Shown here piece by piece: positions 20,867-29,864 of a stretch of 34,695 nucleotides of DNA (the stretch's first letter is position 1; every line of letters starts with the position of its first letter). Both the position numbers and the translations under genes were made by a program. This stretch comes from Croceibacterium_A sp035626815 (GTDB lineage Bacteria; Pseudomonadota; Alphaproteobacteria; Sphingomonadales; Sphingomonadaceae). The stretch covers positions 1 through 34,695 of the forward strand of contig DASPMY010000059.1 of NCBI GenBank assembly GCA_035626815.1. Direction: 5' to 3'. The notes under the pieces were generated by a model that worked only from the letters and a program-made list of their open reading frames with translations, did no database searches and was not told the DNA's origin.

Positions 20867-21621
20867 GCGATCTGCGGAGCGAGCGTGTCCGCTCGTTCGA
20901 CGGCACCGAGCTCGCCGTCCATCGGGTCGGCGAGGGCCGCCCGGTGGTGTTGCTGCACGGGCTGTTCTCGAGCGCGGCGATGAACTGGATCCGCTTCGGC
21001 CATGCCGCCCGGCTGGCGGAGGCGGGGTTCGCGGCGGTGATGCCCGACCTGCGTGCGCATGGCGACAGCGGCGCTCCGCACGATCCCGCCGCCTATCCGC
21101 CCGGCGTGCTGGTGCGCGACCTCGAGGCGGTGGTCGCGGCGCTGGCGGTCGCCGAGTTCGACCTCGCCGGCTTCTCGCTCGGCGCGCGCACCGCGGCGGG
21201 CGGGGTGATCGCGGGGCTTCAGCCGCGGCGCCTGGTGCTCGCCGGTGTCGGGCTCGAGAGCCTGTCGAACTGGGACGAGCGGGCCGCGTTCTTCATCGAA
21301 GCGATCGACCGGTTCGATCAGGTCAAGCCGGGCGACCCGGCGTATTTCGCGGTCCAGTTCATGAAGACGATGAAGATCGACCGCGTCGCCGCAAGGCTGT
21401 TGCTGACGCGGGGGGTGGACGACCCGCCGCCGGAAGCCCTCGCCGCGCTGACGATGCCGACGCTGGTCGTTTCCGGCGACAAGGACCGCGACAACGGCTC
21501 TCCGGAGAAGCTCGTCGACGCCTTGCCGGATGCCCGCTTCGAGGAAGTGCCGGGCACGCACATGAGCTCGGTCACCGAGCCCGCGCTGGGCGAGGCGATC
21601 GCCCGCTTCCTGGCGGGTTGA
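20863..21621 (+). CDS. Alpha/beta fold hydrolase
   Basis: A 252-residue cytoplasmic hydrolase. The oxyanion loop is PVVLLHGLFSS, the nucleophile elbow is AGFSLGAR (Ser), a late Asp is in LVVSGDKDRDNGSPE and the His in VPGTHMSSV, giving a complete triad. PDLRAHGDSG is typical of the MhpC/BphD-like esterase group. GTG 20863 overlaps the GFA gene stop (GTGA), and the product starts SDLRSERVRSFDGTELAVHR. No signal peptide is seen. Substrate is unknown; coupling to a GFA protein suggests a small-molecule detoxification pair, which is inference only. Confidence 0.88.
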   Translation: MSDLRSERVRSFDGTELAVHRVGEGRPVVLLHGLFSSAAMNWIRFGHAARLAEAGFAAVMPDLRAHGDSGAPHDPAAYPPGVLVRDLEAVVAALAVAEFDLAGFSLGARTAAGGVIAGLQPRRLVLAGVGLESLSNWDERAAFFIEAIDRFDQVKPGDPAYFAVQFMKTMKIDRVAARLLLTRGVDDPPPEALAALTMPTLVVSGDKDRDNGSPEKLVDALPDARFEEVPGTHMSSVTEPALGEAIARFLAG

Positions 21622-21693
21622 TTAAGCCGGGCTGCAGGTTAAGGCCGGTAGCAGGTGAAACCGGTTTTCGATCGACGAGGGACAACTCCGCAC

Positions 21694-23544
21694 ATGAAGG
21701 CACTCGCTTCCGTCGCCCTGCTGGCGCTCGCCGCCGGCCTCGCCGCTCCCGCCGCGGCGCAAGATTCCGCCGCCCCGGCCGAGGCCGCCGCCCCGGCCTT
21801 CCCGCTGACCCCGCAGGGCGCCGCCGATTTCGTCGCCGCGGCGGAGAAGGACCTGTTCGACTATTCGGTCGACGCCAGCCGGGTGAACTGGGTCAACATG
21901 ACCTACATCACCGACGACACCGACGCGCTGGCGGCCGAGATTAACGCCGTGGGCACCGAGAAGTCGGTCCGCTACGCGCTCGAGGCCGCGCGCTACGCGC
22001 AAGTCGAGGGGCTCGACCCCGACGTCGCCCGCAAGCTCGACATCCTGCGCAACGGCCTCGTCCTGCCGGCGCCGACGACGCCGGGCGCGGCGACCGAGCT
22101 GAACGAGATCGCCACGCGCATCACCTCGCTTTACGGCAAGGGCAAGGGCACGCTGAACGGGGAGCCGATCGCCGGCTCGGACATCGAGGCGGAGATGGGC
22201 GAGCTTGACCACACGCCGGCCGAATACGCCGAGATGTGGGCCAGCTGGCACGACAACGTCGGCGCGCCGATGAAGGACGACTACGCGCGCATGGTCGCGA
22301 TCGCCAACCAGGGCGCCAAGGAGCTTGGCTTCGCCGACACCGGCGCGATGTGGCGCTCGAACTACGACATGAGCCCCGAGGAATTCACCGCCATGACCGA
22401 GCGTCTGTGGCAGGAAGTGAAGCCGCTCTACCTGTCGCTGCACACCTACGTGCGCTCGAAGCTCAACGGGAAGTACGGCGACGCGGTGCAGCCGGCGACC
22501 GGCCCGATTCGCGCCGACCTGCTCGGCAACATGTGGGCCCAGGAATGGGGCAACATCTACCCGCTGGTGGCGCCCGAAGGGGCCGGCGACCTCGGCTACG
22601 ACATCGGCGAGCTGCTGACCGCCCAGGGCAAGGACCCGCTCGACATGGTCCGCATCGGCGAGGGCTTCTATTCCTCGCTCGGGTTCGAAAAGCTGCCGGA
22701 GACGTTCTGGCAGCGCTCGCTGTTCCTCAAGCCGGCCGACCGCGAGGTGGTGTGCCACGCCAGCGCATGGGACGTCGACAACAAGGACGACTTGCGCATC
22801 AAGATGTGCATCAAGGTCAATTCCGACGACTTCGTCACCATCCACCACGAGCTCGGCCACAACTACTACCAGCGGGCCTACAACGAGCAGCCGTACGTTT
22901 ACCTCAACGGCGCCAACGACGGCTTCCACGAGGCGATCGGCGATTTCGTGGCGCTGTCGATCACGCCCGAGTACCTGGTCCAGATCGGCCTGCTCGACCG
23001 CGCGCAAGTGCCGAGCGCGGACAAGGACATCGGCCTGCTGCTGCGCCAGGCGATGGACAAGGTGGCGTTCCTGCCGTTCGGCCTGCTGGTCGACAAGTGG
23101 CGCTGGGGCGTGTTCGACGGCTCGATCACGCCGGCCGAGTACAACGACGCCTGGGTCGAGCTGAAGCGCGAGTACCAGGGCATCGTGCCGCCGGTCGAGC
23201 GGCCGGCCGACGCGTTCGACCCCGGCGCCAAGTACCACATCCCGGCGAGCACGCCGTACATGCGCTACTTCCTCGCGCGGATCCTGCAGTTCCAGTTCTA
23301 CCAGGCCGCGTGCGAGCAGGCCGGGTGGACCGGGCCGCTGCACCGCTGCAGCTTCTACGGCAACGAGGAGGTCGGCCAGCGGCTCAACGCGATGCTCGAG
23401 ATGGGCGCGAGCAAGCCGTGGCCGGATGCGCTCGAGGCGTTCACCGGGAGCCGCGAGATCAGCGGCGAGGCGATGGTCGAGTACTTCGCGCCGCTCAAGG
23501 CGTGGCTCGACGAGCAGAACCGCGGCAAGCCGAGCGGCTGGTAG
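21694..23544 (+). CDS. Exported M2 family zinc peptidase (ACE-like)
   Basis: Peptidyl-dipeptidase A family; such enzymes remove C-terminal dipeptides in the periplasm. The 616-residue product has a signal peptide (MKALASVALLALAAGLAAPA) ending near AAAQ, then the mature helical domain. The zinc site is intact: His385-Glu386-x-x-His389 in TIHHELGHNYY and the third ligand Glu413 in NDGFHEAIGDF. Length matches bacterial one-domain ACE homologues. ATG 21694 is chosen because the signal peptide follows at once; the frame from 21655 adds 13 unneeded residues. It stands alone, 162 bp before the efflux operon. It may supply dipeptides as nutrients alongside the S9 peptidase. Confidence 0.94.
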   Translation: MKALASVALLALAAGLAAPAAAQDSAAPAEAAAPAFPLTPQGAADFVAAAEKDLFDYSVDASRVNWVNMTYITDDTDALAAEINAVGTEKSVRYALEAARYAQVEGLDPDVARKLDILRNGLVLPAPTTPGAATELNEIATRITSLYGKGKGTLNGEPIAGSDIEAEMGELDHTPAEYAEMWASWHDNVGAPMKDDYARMVAIANQGAKELGFADTGAMWRSNYDMSPEEFTAMTERLWQEVKPLYLSLHTYVRSKLNGKYGDAVQPATGPIRADLLGNMWAQEWGNIYPLVAPEGAGDLGYDIGELLTAQGKDPLDMVRIGEGFYSSLGFEKLPETFWQRSLFLKPADREVVCHASAWDVDNKDDLRIKMCIKVNSDDFVTIHHELGHNYYQRAYNEQPYVYLNGANDGFHEAIGDFVALSITPEYLVQIGLLDRAQVPSADKDIGLLLRQAMDKVAFLPFGLLVDKWRWGVFDGSITPAEYNDAWVELKREYQGIVPPVERPADAFDPGAKYHIPASTPYMRYFLARILQFQFYQAACEQAGWTGPLHRCSFYGNEEVGQRLNAMLEMGASKPWPDALEAFTGSREISGEAMVEYFAPLKAWLDEQNRGKPSGW

Positions 23545-23705
23545 GATCGTAAGGCCGCTACGGCCCCCCGCGACGAACTGCGACAAGCGTTCTATCGACA
23601 GCGGTCGGCTGTTGGTGGAAGCTGCATCGACCCGCAGGACGGCGGGCGTATTGCTGTATTATTGCGGTGCAACGCCGGTGGACGGACCGGCGCGAGGGGG
23701 ATCGA

Positions 23706-25115
23706 ATGGCGGCTTGGCCGAGGCTGGGAATGGCGGCGCTTGCGCTTTCGACGGCGGCGTGCACGGCAACGCGCCTGCCGCCGGCCGACGCCGGCCTGGC
23801 GATACCGGCGGCCTGGGCCGAGACCGATCCGGCGCCCGTCTCGCTCGACATCGCGCACTACTGGCGGCTGCTCGACGACCCGCTGCTCACCGAGTTCGTC
23901 GAGGCAGCCCTGGCCGAGAACCTCGACCTCGCCCAGAGCGCCGCGCGGCTCGACCAGGCCCGCGCCCAGCTGCGCGGCGCGCGCGCCGGGTTCCTGCCGC
24001 AGCTCACCGGAAGCGGCCGCGTCAACCAGGACGTCGGCGACTTCTCGGTCGACGAGCCGCAGTTCTCGCTCGGCGCCGACGCCAGCTGGGAGGCCGACCT
24101 GTTCGGCCGGATCGGGGCGAACGTCGCCGCGTCCGAAGCCGAGCTGGCCGCGGCGGGCTATTCGCTCGGCGACCTGCAGCGGCTGATCGCCGGCCAGGTG
24201 GCGCTGTCGACCATCTCGGCGCGTTCGACCGCGCTGCAGCTGGCGATCGCCCGCGACACGCTCGCCTACCAGGACGACAACCTGCAGATCGCCCGCTGGC
24301 GAGTGGAGGCGGGCCTCGTCTCGAGCCTCGATGTCGAGCAGGCGCGCAGCCAGCGCGCGCAGACCGCCGCGAGCATTCCGCTGCTCGAAAGCAACCTCGC
24401 CGCCACCGCCAACGCCATCTCGACGCTGATCGGCGAGCCGCCCGGCCGGGTGCTCGAACGGCTCGATGGCTCGGACTTCGTGCCCGACCCGCCGGTGATG
24501 GCCGGATTCGAGGCGCCCGGCGAGGTGCTCCGGCGCCGCCCCGACGTCCGCGCTGCCGAAGCCTCGCTGCTGGCGAGCACCGCGCGCATCGAAGGCGCCC
24601 GCGCGCAATTGCTGCCGCTGGTCCAGCTCGGCGGCTCGATCGGCACATCGTCGGTCGGGCTCGGCAGCCTGTTCGACATCGTCTCCGGCGGGCTGTTCGC
24701 CTCGGCCAGCCAGCTGCTGTTCGACGGCGGCCGGACGCGGGCGCAGATCGACAGCGCGGAGGCCGCCGCTCAAGGCTCGCTCGCCGCCTGGCGGCTGGCG
24801 ATTCTCGGCGCGCTCGAGGAAGTCGAGACGGCCGCGGTCGATCTCGACAAGGCCGACGAGAGGGTCGCGCTGTTCGGCGACGCGCTCGATGCCGCGAACA
24901 GCTCGGCCCTGCTGGCGCGCAGCCAGTACCAGGCCGGCCTGACCGATTTCCGCAACCTGCTGACGTCCGAGAACCAGCTGCTGTCGGCCCGCAACGCGCA
25001 AGTCGGCGCCGAAGCCGAGCGCGCCAGCGCCTTCGTGCGCCTGACCCAGGCGCTGGGCGGCGGCTGGGCGCCCGTCGAATACCCGCTTCCCGTCAGTGAC
25101 AGGACCGAACCATGA
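23706..25115 (+). CDS. NodT-family outer-membrane efflux lipoprotein
   Basis: Outer-membrane channel of a tripartite pump. The 469-residue product begins with a short lipoprotein signal (GMAALALSTAAC, acylated Cys19) and has two OEP repeats rich in Ala, Leu and Gln, including ENLDLAQSAARLDQARAQL, the GADASWEADLFGRI segment of the NodT group and LLFDGGRTRAQIDSAEAAA. ATG 23706 follows GAGGGGG by four bases. The 161-bp gap before it contains a 5-bp GC hairpin (23553-23565) and a TATTAT hexamer at 23657-23662 that could be the operon's -10, though no matching -35 was found. Its stop overlaps the adaptor ATG (ATGA). Confidence 0.92.
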   Translation: MAAWPRLGMAALALSTAACTATRLPPADAGLAIPAAWAETDPAPVSLDIAHYWRLLDDPLLTEFVEAALAENLDLAQSAARLDQARAQLRGARAGFLPQLTGSGRVNQDVGDFSVDEPQFSLGADASWEADLFGRIGANVAASEAELAAAGYSLGDLQRLIAGQVALSTISARSTALQLAIARDTLAYQDDNLQIARWRVEAGLVSSLDVEQARSQRAQTAASIPLLESNLAATANAISTLIGEPPGRVLERLDGSDFVPDPPVMAGFEAPGEVLRRRPDVRAAEASLLASTARIEGARAQLLPLVQLGGSIGTSSVGLGSLFDIVSGGLFASASQLLFDGGRTRAQIDSAEAAAQGSLAAWRLAILGALEEVETAAVDLDKADERVALFGDALDAANSSALLARSQYQAGLTDFRNLLTSENQLLSARNAQVGAEAERASAFVRLTQALGGGWAPVEYPLPVSDRTEP

Positions 25116-26431
25116 ACGACACTTCCGCAAGCATCGTGGCCGAGCCGGCGACCCTGTCGGTCGACGAGTTCCTCGGCGTGAACGACCGCCCGCGCTGGCG
25201 GCGCTGGGCGAAGTACTGGGTGCCGGCGCTGCTCGTGCTGCTGCTGGCGGCATGGTATTTCGGCAGCTCGGGCGAGGAGAAGGCGGAGTACATCAGCCAG
25301 CCCGTGGTCCAGCGCTCGCTCGACCTCACGGTCACCGCCACCGGCAACTTGCGCCCGACCAACCAGGTCGAGGTCGGCTCAGAGGTGTCGGGCAAGATCG
25401 ACCGCGTCTACGTCGACGTCAACGACCGCGTCGCACGCGGGCAAGTGCTGGCGCAGATCAACACCGACGTCATCGAGGACCAGATCAAGCAGAGCCAGGC
25501 GAACCTCGCCGCGGCGCGGGCGCAAGTGGCCCAGGCCCAGGCGACGCTCAACGTCGACACCGCGCAACTGGCGCGGCTGCAGGAAGTCTACCGGCTGTCG
25601 GACGGCAAGGTTCCCTCGCGCACCGAGCTCGAGGCGGCGCAGGCGAACGTCGCGCGCGACCGGGCGGGGGTCAATTCGGCGCAGGCCAATGTCGCCGCGG
25701 CGCAGGCGCAGCTGTCGTCGAGCGTGACCAACCGCAACCGCGCGGTGATCCGTTCGCCCGTCTCGGGCGTGGTGCTCGCCCGCCGGGTGGAGCCCGGGCA
25801 AACCGTGGCCGCCTCGTTCAACACGCCGACGCTGTTCGTGCTGGCCGAGGATCTGTCGGCGATGCAGCTGCGCGTGGCGATCGACGAAGCCGACGTCGGC
25901 CAGGTCAAGCCGGCGCAGAAGGCCACTTTCGTGGTCGATGCCTATCCCGGGCGGCGCTTCCCGGCGCTGGTCGAGCGGATCGACCTCGCCTCGAACAACA
26001 CCGCCAACGCCACCGCGGGCCAGACCGGCGGCCAGGGACAGGCCAACGCGGTCGTCAGCTACGAGGCGCGGTTGTCGGTGGCCAACGCCGGGGGCCTGCT
26101 GCGCCCGGGGATGACCGCGACCGCGACGATCGCCACCGAGAACACCGGCCGGCGGATGCTGGTTCCGAACGGCGCGCTGCGCTTCGACCCCAACGAGGAG
26201 AAGGAGGTGGCGAGCGCGCTCGAGCCCAACCTCGGCCTCGAGCGCGAAGGGCCCAAGGCGACGATCGGCGTCGGCAGCCGGCAGCAGGTCCACGTGCTCA
26301 AGGCCGACGGCACGCTCGAGGCGATCGAGGTCGTCACCGGCCAGAGCGACGGCCGCCTGACCGCGGTCACCTCGAGCAAGCTCAAGCCGGGCATGCGCGT
26401 CGTCACCGGGATCAAGGCCGACACCCAGTGA
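25112..26431 (+). CDS. MacA-like periplasmic adaptor subunit
   Basis: HlyD/MacA-type membrane-fusion protein linking an ABC permease to the outer-membrane channel. The 439-residue product has a membrane anchor at about 34-51 (KYWVPALLVLLLAAWYFGS), the lipoyl half-motifs NQVEVGSEVSGKIDRVYVDV and AVIRSPVSGVVLARRVEPGQ, a long coiled-coil hairpin between them (Ala/Gln rich, about 125-205), and a C-terminal barrel with LLRPGMTATATIATEN. The insert NNTANATAGQTGGQGQAN in the barrel is low complexity. It overlaps both neighbours by four bases (ATGA before, GTGA after), so the operon is tightly coupled. Substrate unknown. Confidence 0.92.
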   Translation: MNDTSASIVAEPATLSVDEFLGVNDRPRWRRWAKYWVPALLVLLLAAWYFGSSGEEKAEYISQPVVQRSLDLTVTATGNLRPTNQVEVGSEVSGKIDRVYVDVNDRVARGQVLAQINTDVIEDQIKQSQANLAAARAQVAQAQATLNVDTAQLARLQEVYRLSDGKVPSRTELEAAQANVARDRAGVNSAQANVAAAQAQLSSSVTNRNRAVIRSPVSGVVLARRVEPGQTVAASFNTPTLFVLAEDLSAMQLRVAIDEADVGQVKPAQKATFVVDAYPGRRFPALVERIDLASNNTANATAGQTGGQGQANAVVSYEARLSVANAGGLLRPGMTATATIATENTGRRMLVPNGALRFDPNEEKEVASALEPNLGLEREGPKATIGVGSRQQVHVLKADGTLEAIEVVTGQSDGRLTAVTSSKLKPGMRVVTGIKADTQ

Positions 26432-27144
26432 GCGATCGGACCATCATCAACATCGACCGGGTCACCAAGACCTACGGCCACGGCGCGGCCGCCTTCCAGG
26501 CGCTCAAGGGAGTCAGCTTCGCCATCGAGCAGGGCGACTTCGTGGCGGTGATGGGCCCGTCGGGGTCGGGCAAGTCGACGATGATGAACATCCTCGGCTG
26601 CCTCGACACGCCGACCACCGGCGTGTTCCGCTTCCACGGGGTCGAGGTCCAGGCGCTGACCGCCGACCAGCGCTCGCTGCTGCGCCGCAAGTACCTCGGC
26701 TTCGTGTTCCAGGGGTTCAACCTGCTCGCGCGCACCACCGCGCTGGAAAACGTCGAGCTGCCGCTGCTCTACCGCGGCGAGAAGAAGGCGCTGCGGCGCG
26801 AGGCGGCGCTGGCGGCGCTCGACAAGGTCGGGCTGGTGCCGTGGGCCGACCACACCCCGGCCGAGCTGTCCGGCGGCCAGCAGCAGCGCGTCGCCATCGC
26901 CCGCGCGCTGGTCAGCAATCCCGAGGTGCTGCTGGCCGACGAGCCGACCGGCAACCTGGATACCGAGCGCTCGGTCGAGATCATGCATCTGCTCGACGAG
27001 CTCAACCGCACCGGCATCACCATCCTGATGGTCACCCACGAGGCCGAGATGGCCGGATTCGCGCGCACGGTGGTCCATTTCCGCGACGGGCTCGTCGAAA
27101 GCATCGAGCAGCAGACGCGCGTGCGGGCCGGGGTGCCGGCCTGA
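26428..27144 (+). CDS. ABC transporter ATP-binding protein, MacB/LolD type
   Basis: ATPase of a MacAB-like mechanotransmission exporter. The 238-residue product has Walker A GPSGSGKST (43-51), the Q-loop in FVFQGFNLLARTTALENVEL, signature LSGGQQQRVAIARAL, Walker B LLADEPTGNLD and the H-loop VTHE. The stretch after the Q-loop is characteristic of MacB/LolD ATPases. GTG 26428 overlaps the adaptor stop (GTGA); the stop TGA overlaps the permease ATG (TGATG). ATPase and permease are separate genes here, whereas E. coli MacB is a fusion. Confidence 0.95.
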   Translation: MSDRTIINIDRVTKTYGHGAAAFQALKGVSFAIEQGDFVAVMGPSGSGKSTMMNILGCLDTPTTGVFRFHGVEVQALTADQRSLLRRKYLGFVFQGFNLLARTTALENVELPLLYRGEKKALRREAALAALDKVGLVPWADHTPAELSGGQQQRVAIARALVSNPEVLLADEPTGNLDTERSVEIMHLLDELNRTGITILMVTHEAEMAGFARTVVHFRDGLVESIEQQTRVRAGVPA

Positions 27145-28340
27145 TGTTCGGCGCGACGCTGCTCCTCGCGCTGCGCGAGATTCGGCGCCACTTGCTGCGC
27201 TCGTTCCTGACGACGCTCGGAATCATCATCGGCATCGCCGGGGTGGTCACCATGGTCACGCTCGGCAAGGGCGTGACGGCGTCGGTCGAGGCGCAGATCA
27301 ACTCGTTCGGCACCAATGCCTTCTTCATCTTTCCCGCGCAGGTCGACAACCGACCGCCCCAGCCGATGAAGCAGGACGACGTCCAGGCGATCATGGAGCA
27401 GATCGCCGGCGTGAAGATGGCGGCGGCGCAAGTCGAGCGGCCGGTCACGGCGTTCCACAACGGCCAGAACTGGAATGCCACCGTCGAAGGCGTCGGCAAC
27501 GACTACCTGCTCGCGCGCAACATCGAGATCGATGAAGGGCGCCAATTCACCGAAGCCGAGGAGCAGAGCGGCGCCAACGTGTGCATCGTCGGTCCGACGA
27601 TCCTCGAGGAGATCTTCGTCGCTGGCATGAGCCCGCTCGGCGAGGAGATACGCGTCAACAACGTCGCCTGCCGGGTGATCGGGGTGTTCAAGTCGCGCTC
27701 GGTCGGCGGGGGGAACCAGGATCTCGACAACAACATCCTGATGCCGCTCAAGAACATCCAGCGCCGCTTCGTCGGCAACGACGACATCGGCTACATCACC
27801 GTGTCCTACGACCCGGCCTACGACAGCGCGGCCATGCAGGCGGCGCTCGTCGACCTGATGCGCGAGCGCCGCAACGTGCCCGACGGCGAGGACCCGGATT
27901 TCGAGATGGTCGACACCGCCCAGGCCAACGAGGCGGTCGCCACGACGATCGGGCTGATGACCGCGATGGTCGCGGCGATCGCCGGGATCGCGCTGGTGGT
28001 CGGCGGCATCGGCATCATGAACATCATGCTCGTCTCGGTGACCGAGCGGACGCGCGAGATCGGCATCCGCCTGGCGATCGGCGCGCTGGCCCGCGAGGTG
28101 CGGCTGCAGTTCCTCACCGAGGCGGTGGTGCTGTGCTGCTTCGGCGGCGTGCTCGGGCTGCTGCTGGCGCTGGGGCTGTCGTACCTGCTCGCCGGCGCGA
28201 TGGAAGTGCCGTGGGTGTTCGATCCGACCCCGAACGTGGTCGCGTTCCTGTTCTGCGCGCTGCTCGGCATCACCTTCGGCTACTACCCGGCGCGCCGCGC
28301 CTCGAAGCTCGACCCGATCGACGCCTTGCGGCACGAATAG
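27144..28340 (+). CDS. ABC transporter permease, MacB/FtsX type
   Basis: A 398-residue type VII ABC permease. The first helix lies in LRSFLTTLGIIIGIAGVVTM (about 19-38), a large periplasmic MacB_PCD domain follows (about 45-265), and the FtsX domain has three helices, beginning VAAIAGIALVVGGIGIMNIM and followed by VTERTREIGIRLAIGALARE, the coupling segment that docks on the ATPase. It ends with YYPARRASKLDPIDALRHE, a family hallmark. ATG 27144 overlaps the ATPase stop. It is the last gene of the four-gene operon and is convergent with amn two bases away. Likely substrates are peptides, macrolides or siderophores, which cannot be resolved. Confidence 0.94.
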   Translation: MFGATLLLALREIRRHLLRSFLTTLGIIIGIAGVVTMVTLGKGVTASVEAQINSFGTNAFFIFPAQVDNRPPQPMKQDDVQAIMEQIAGVKMAAAQVERPVTAFHNGQNWNATVEGVGNDYLLARNIEIDEGRQFTEAEEQSGANVCIVGPTILEEIFVAGMSPLGEEIRVNNVACRVIGVFKSRSVGGGNQDLDNNILMPLKNIQRRFVGNDDIGYITVSYDPAYDSAAMQAALVDLMRERRNVPDGEDPDFEMVDTAQANEAVATTIGLMTAMVAAIAGIALVVGGIGIMNIMLVSVTERTREIGIRLAIGALAREVRLQFLTEAVVLCCFGGVLGLLLALGLSYLLAGAMEVPWVFDPTPNVVAFLFCALLGITFGYYPARRASKLDPIDALRHE

Positions 28341-28342
28341 GA

Positions 28343-29779
28343 TCAGCGGAACGGCGGCTCGTTGAACGCGCGCAGCTTGCGGCTGTGGAGGCGCGGGCCT
28401 TCGGCGCGCAGGCGCTCGCAGGCGCGGATGCCGATCTGCAAGTGCGCGGCGATCGCCTGCTCGTAGAAGTGATTGGCTTGCCCCGGCAGCTTGATCTCGC
28501 CATGGAGCGGCTTGTCCGACACGCACAGCAGCGTGCCGTACGGGACGCGGAAGCGGTAGCCCTGCGCGGCGACGGTCGCGCTCTCCATCTCGATCGCCAC
28601 CGCGCGGCTTTGCGACAGCCGCAGCGCGGTCTTGGTGTAGCGCAGCTCCCAGTTGCGGTCGTCGGTGGTGACGACGGTGCCGGTGCGCATGCGCTGCTTG
28701 AGGTTCTGCCCCTCGTCGCCCGAGACTTCCTCGGCCGCCTGGTACAGCGCCTGCTGCACTTCGGCGATCGCCGGCAGCGGGATTTCGGGCGGGAGGACGG
28801 CGTCGAGCACGTGGTCGTCGCGCAAGTAGGCGTGGGCGAGCACGAAATCGCCGATCTTCTGCGTCGGCCTGAGCCCGCCGCAGTGGCCGATCATCAGCCA
28901 CGCCTCGGGCCGCAGCACCGCGAGGTGGTCGGTGATGGTCTTGGCGTTGGCCGGCCCGACGCCGATGTTGACCAGCGTGATGCCCATGCCGTCGGGCGCG
29001 ATCAGGTGGTAGGCGGGCATCTGGTGGCGCCGCCAGGTGGTCTCGTTGAGCTGGGCCTTCGCGTTTTCGGTGCCGCTCTCGAGGTAGAGACCGCCGGCGC
29101 CCGACAGCGCGGTGTAGAAGCCGCGGCCGACTTGCGTGCCGGCCCAGTCGACGAACTCGTCGATGTAGCGGTGGTAGTTGGTGAACAGGATGAAGCGCTG
29201 GAAATGCTCCGGCGCGGTGCCGCTGTAATGCGTCAGCCGGGCGAGCGAGAAGTCCGTCCGCAGCCCGTCGAACAGCGACAGCGGCATTGTCCCGCCGGAG
29301 CTGTCGATGGCGATCGAGTCGGCCAGCTCGTCGCCGATCAGCGCCAGCTCCGTGGTCGGGAAATGGCGCGCCAGCTCGGTCGGGGTGACGCCGAGCATCG
29401 CCGCGCCGCGCTCGGCGTCGAGCACATAGGGGAAGGCGATCTCCTGGCGGGAGGGGCCGACCTCGAGCTCGACGCCGTAATCCTCGACCAGCAGGTCGAG
29501 TTGCTCGGTCAGGTAGTCGGCGAACAGCCGCGGGCGAGTGACGGTGGTGGCGTAAGTGCCGGGAAGGTGCAGGCGTCCGAACGCGCGGGTGCGGTCGCCG
29601 GTGAACTTGCTGAAAGTGAAATGCACCCGCAGCTCGGGGTAGCAGTAGCTGCCGTCGTGGCGGCGCTCGGGCGGAGGCACCTCGCGGTTCTTGGCGTAAC
29701 GGGCGATGTCGGTGCGCAGGCGGTCGACCGCGGCGTCGTAAATGGCGGTGAGCTCGGCAATGGCGGTTCGGGAATCCAT
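28343..29779 (-). CDS. amn: AMP nucleosidase
   Basis: Hydrolyses AMP to adenine and ribose 5-phosphate, controlling adenylate levels. The 478-residue product has an N-terminal regulatory domain and a C-terminal nucleoside-phosphorylase-like domain containing LINVGVGPANAKTI-like text (GITLVNIGVGPANAKTITDH), PEAWLMIGHCGGLRPTQKIG, and the catalytic-region segment AVAIEMESATVAAQGYRFRV, followed by LLCVSDKPLHGEIKLPGQ. Length matches E. coli Amn (484). ATG 29779 is preferred to the frame from 29794, which adds five residues without a ribosome site. It is convergent with the ABC permease and downstream of the rplI terminator. Nothing unusual was seen. Confidence 0.95.
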   Translation of the reverse strand: MDSRTAIAELTAIYDAAVDRLRTDIARYAKNREVPPPERRHDGSYCYPELRVHFTFSKFTGDRTRAFGRLHLPGTYATTVTRPRLFADYLTEQLDLLVEDYGVELEVGPSRQEIAFPYVLDAERGAAMLGVTPTELARHFPTTELALIGDELADSIAIDSSGGTMPLSLFDGLRTDFSLARLTHYSGTAPEHFQRFILFTNYHRYIDEFVDWAGTQVGRGFYTALSGAGGLYLESGTENAKAQLNETTWRRHQMPAYHLIAPDGMGITLVNIGVGPANAKTITDHLAVLRPEAWLMIGHCGGLRPTQKIGDFVLAHAYLRDDHVLDAVLPPEIPLPAIAEVQQALYQAAEEVSGDEGQNLKQRMRTGTVVTTDDRNWELRYTKTALRLSQSRAVAIEMESATVAAQGYRFRVPYGTLLCVSDKPLHGEIKLPGQANHFYEQAIAAHLQIGIRACERLRAEGPRLHSRKLRAFNEPPFR

Positions 29780-29810
29780 GAATCCAGCTAGCACGTCCGG
29801 CGCAAAGAGA

Positions 29811-29840
29811 AAGGGCGCGGTCCTTGCGGAGCGCGCCCTT
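29811..29840 (-). terminator. Intrinsic terminator after rplI
   Basis: On the minus strand AAGGGCGCG, a 12-base loop, then CGCGCCCTT form a 9-bp stem (arms 29832-29840 and 29811-29819), followed by TTCTCTTT. It lies 24 bases after the rplI stop and closes the rpsF-rpsR-rplI operon. Confidence 0.82.
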
Positions 29841-29864
29841 CCGTTCGTCTGGCGATGAGCCGGC

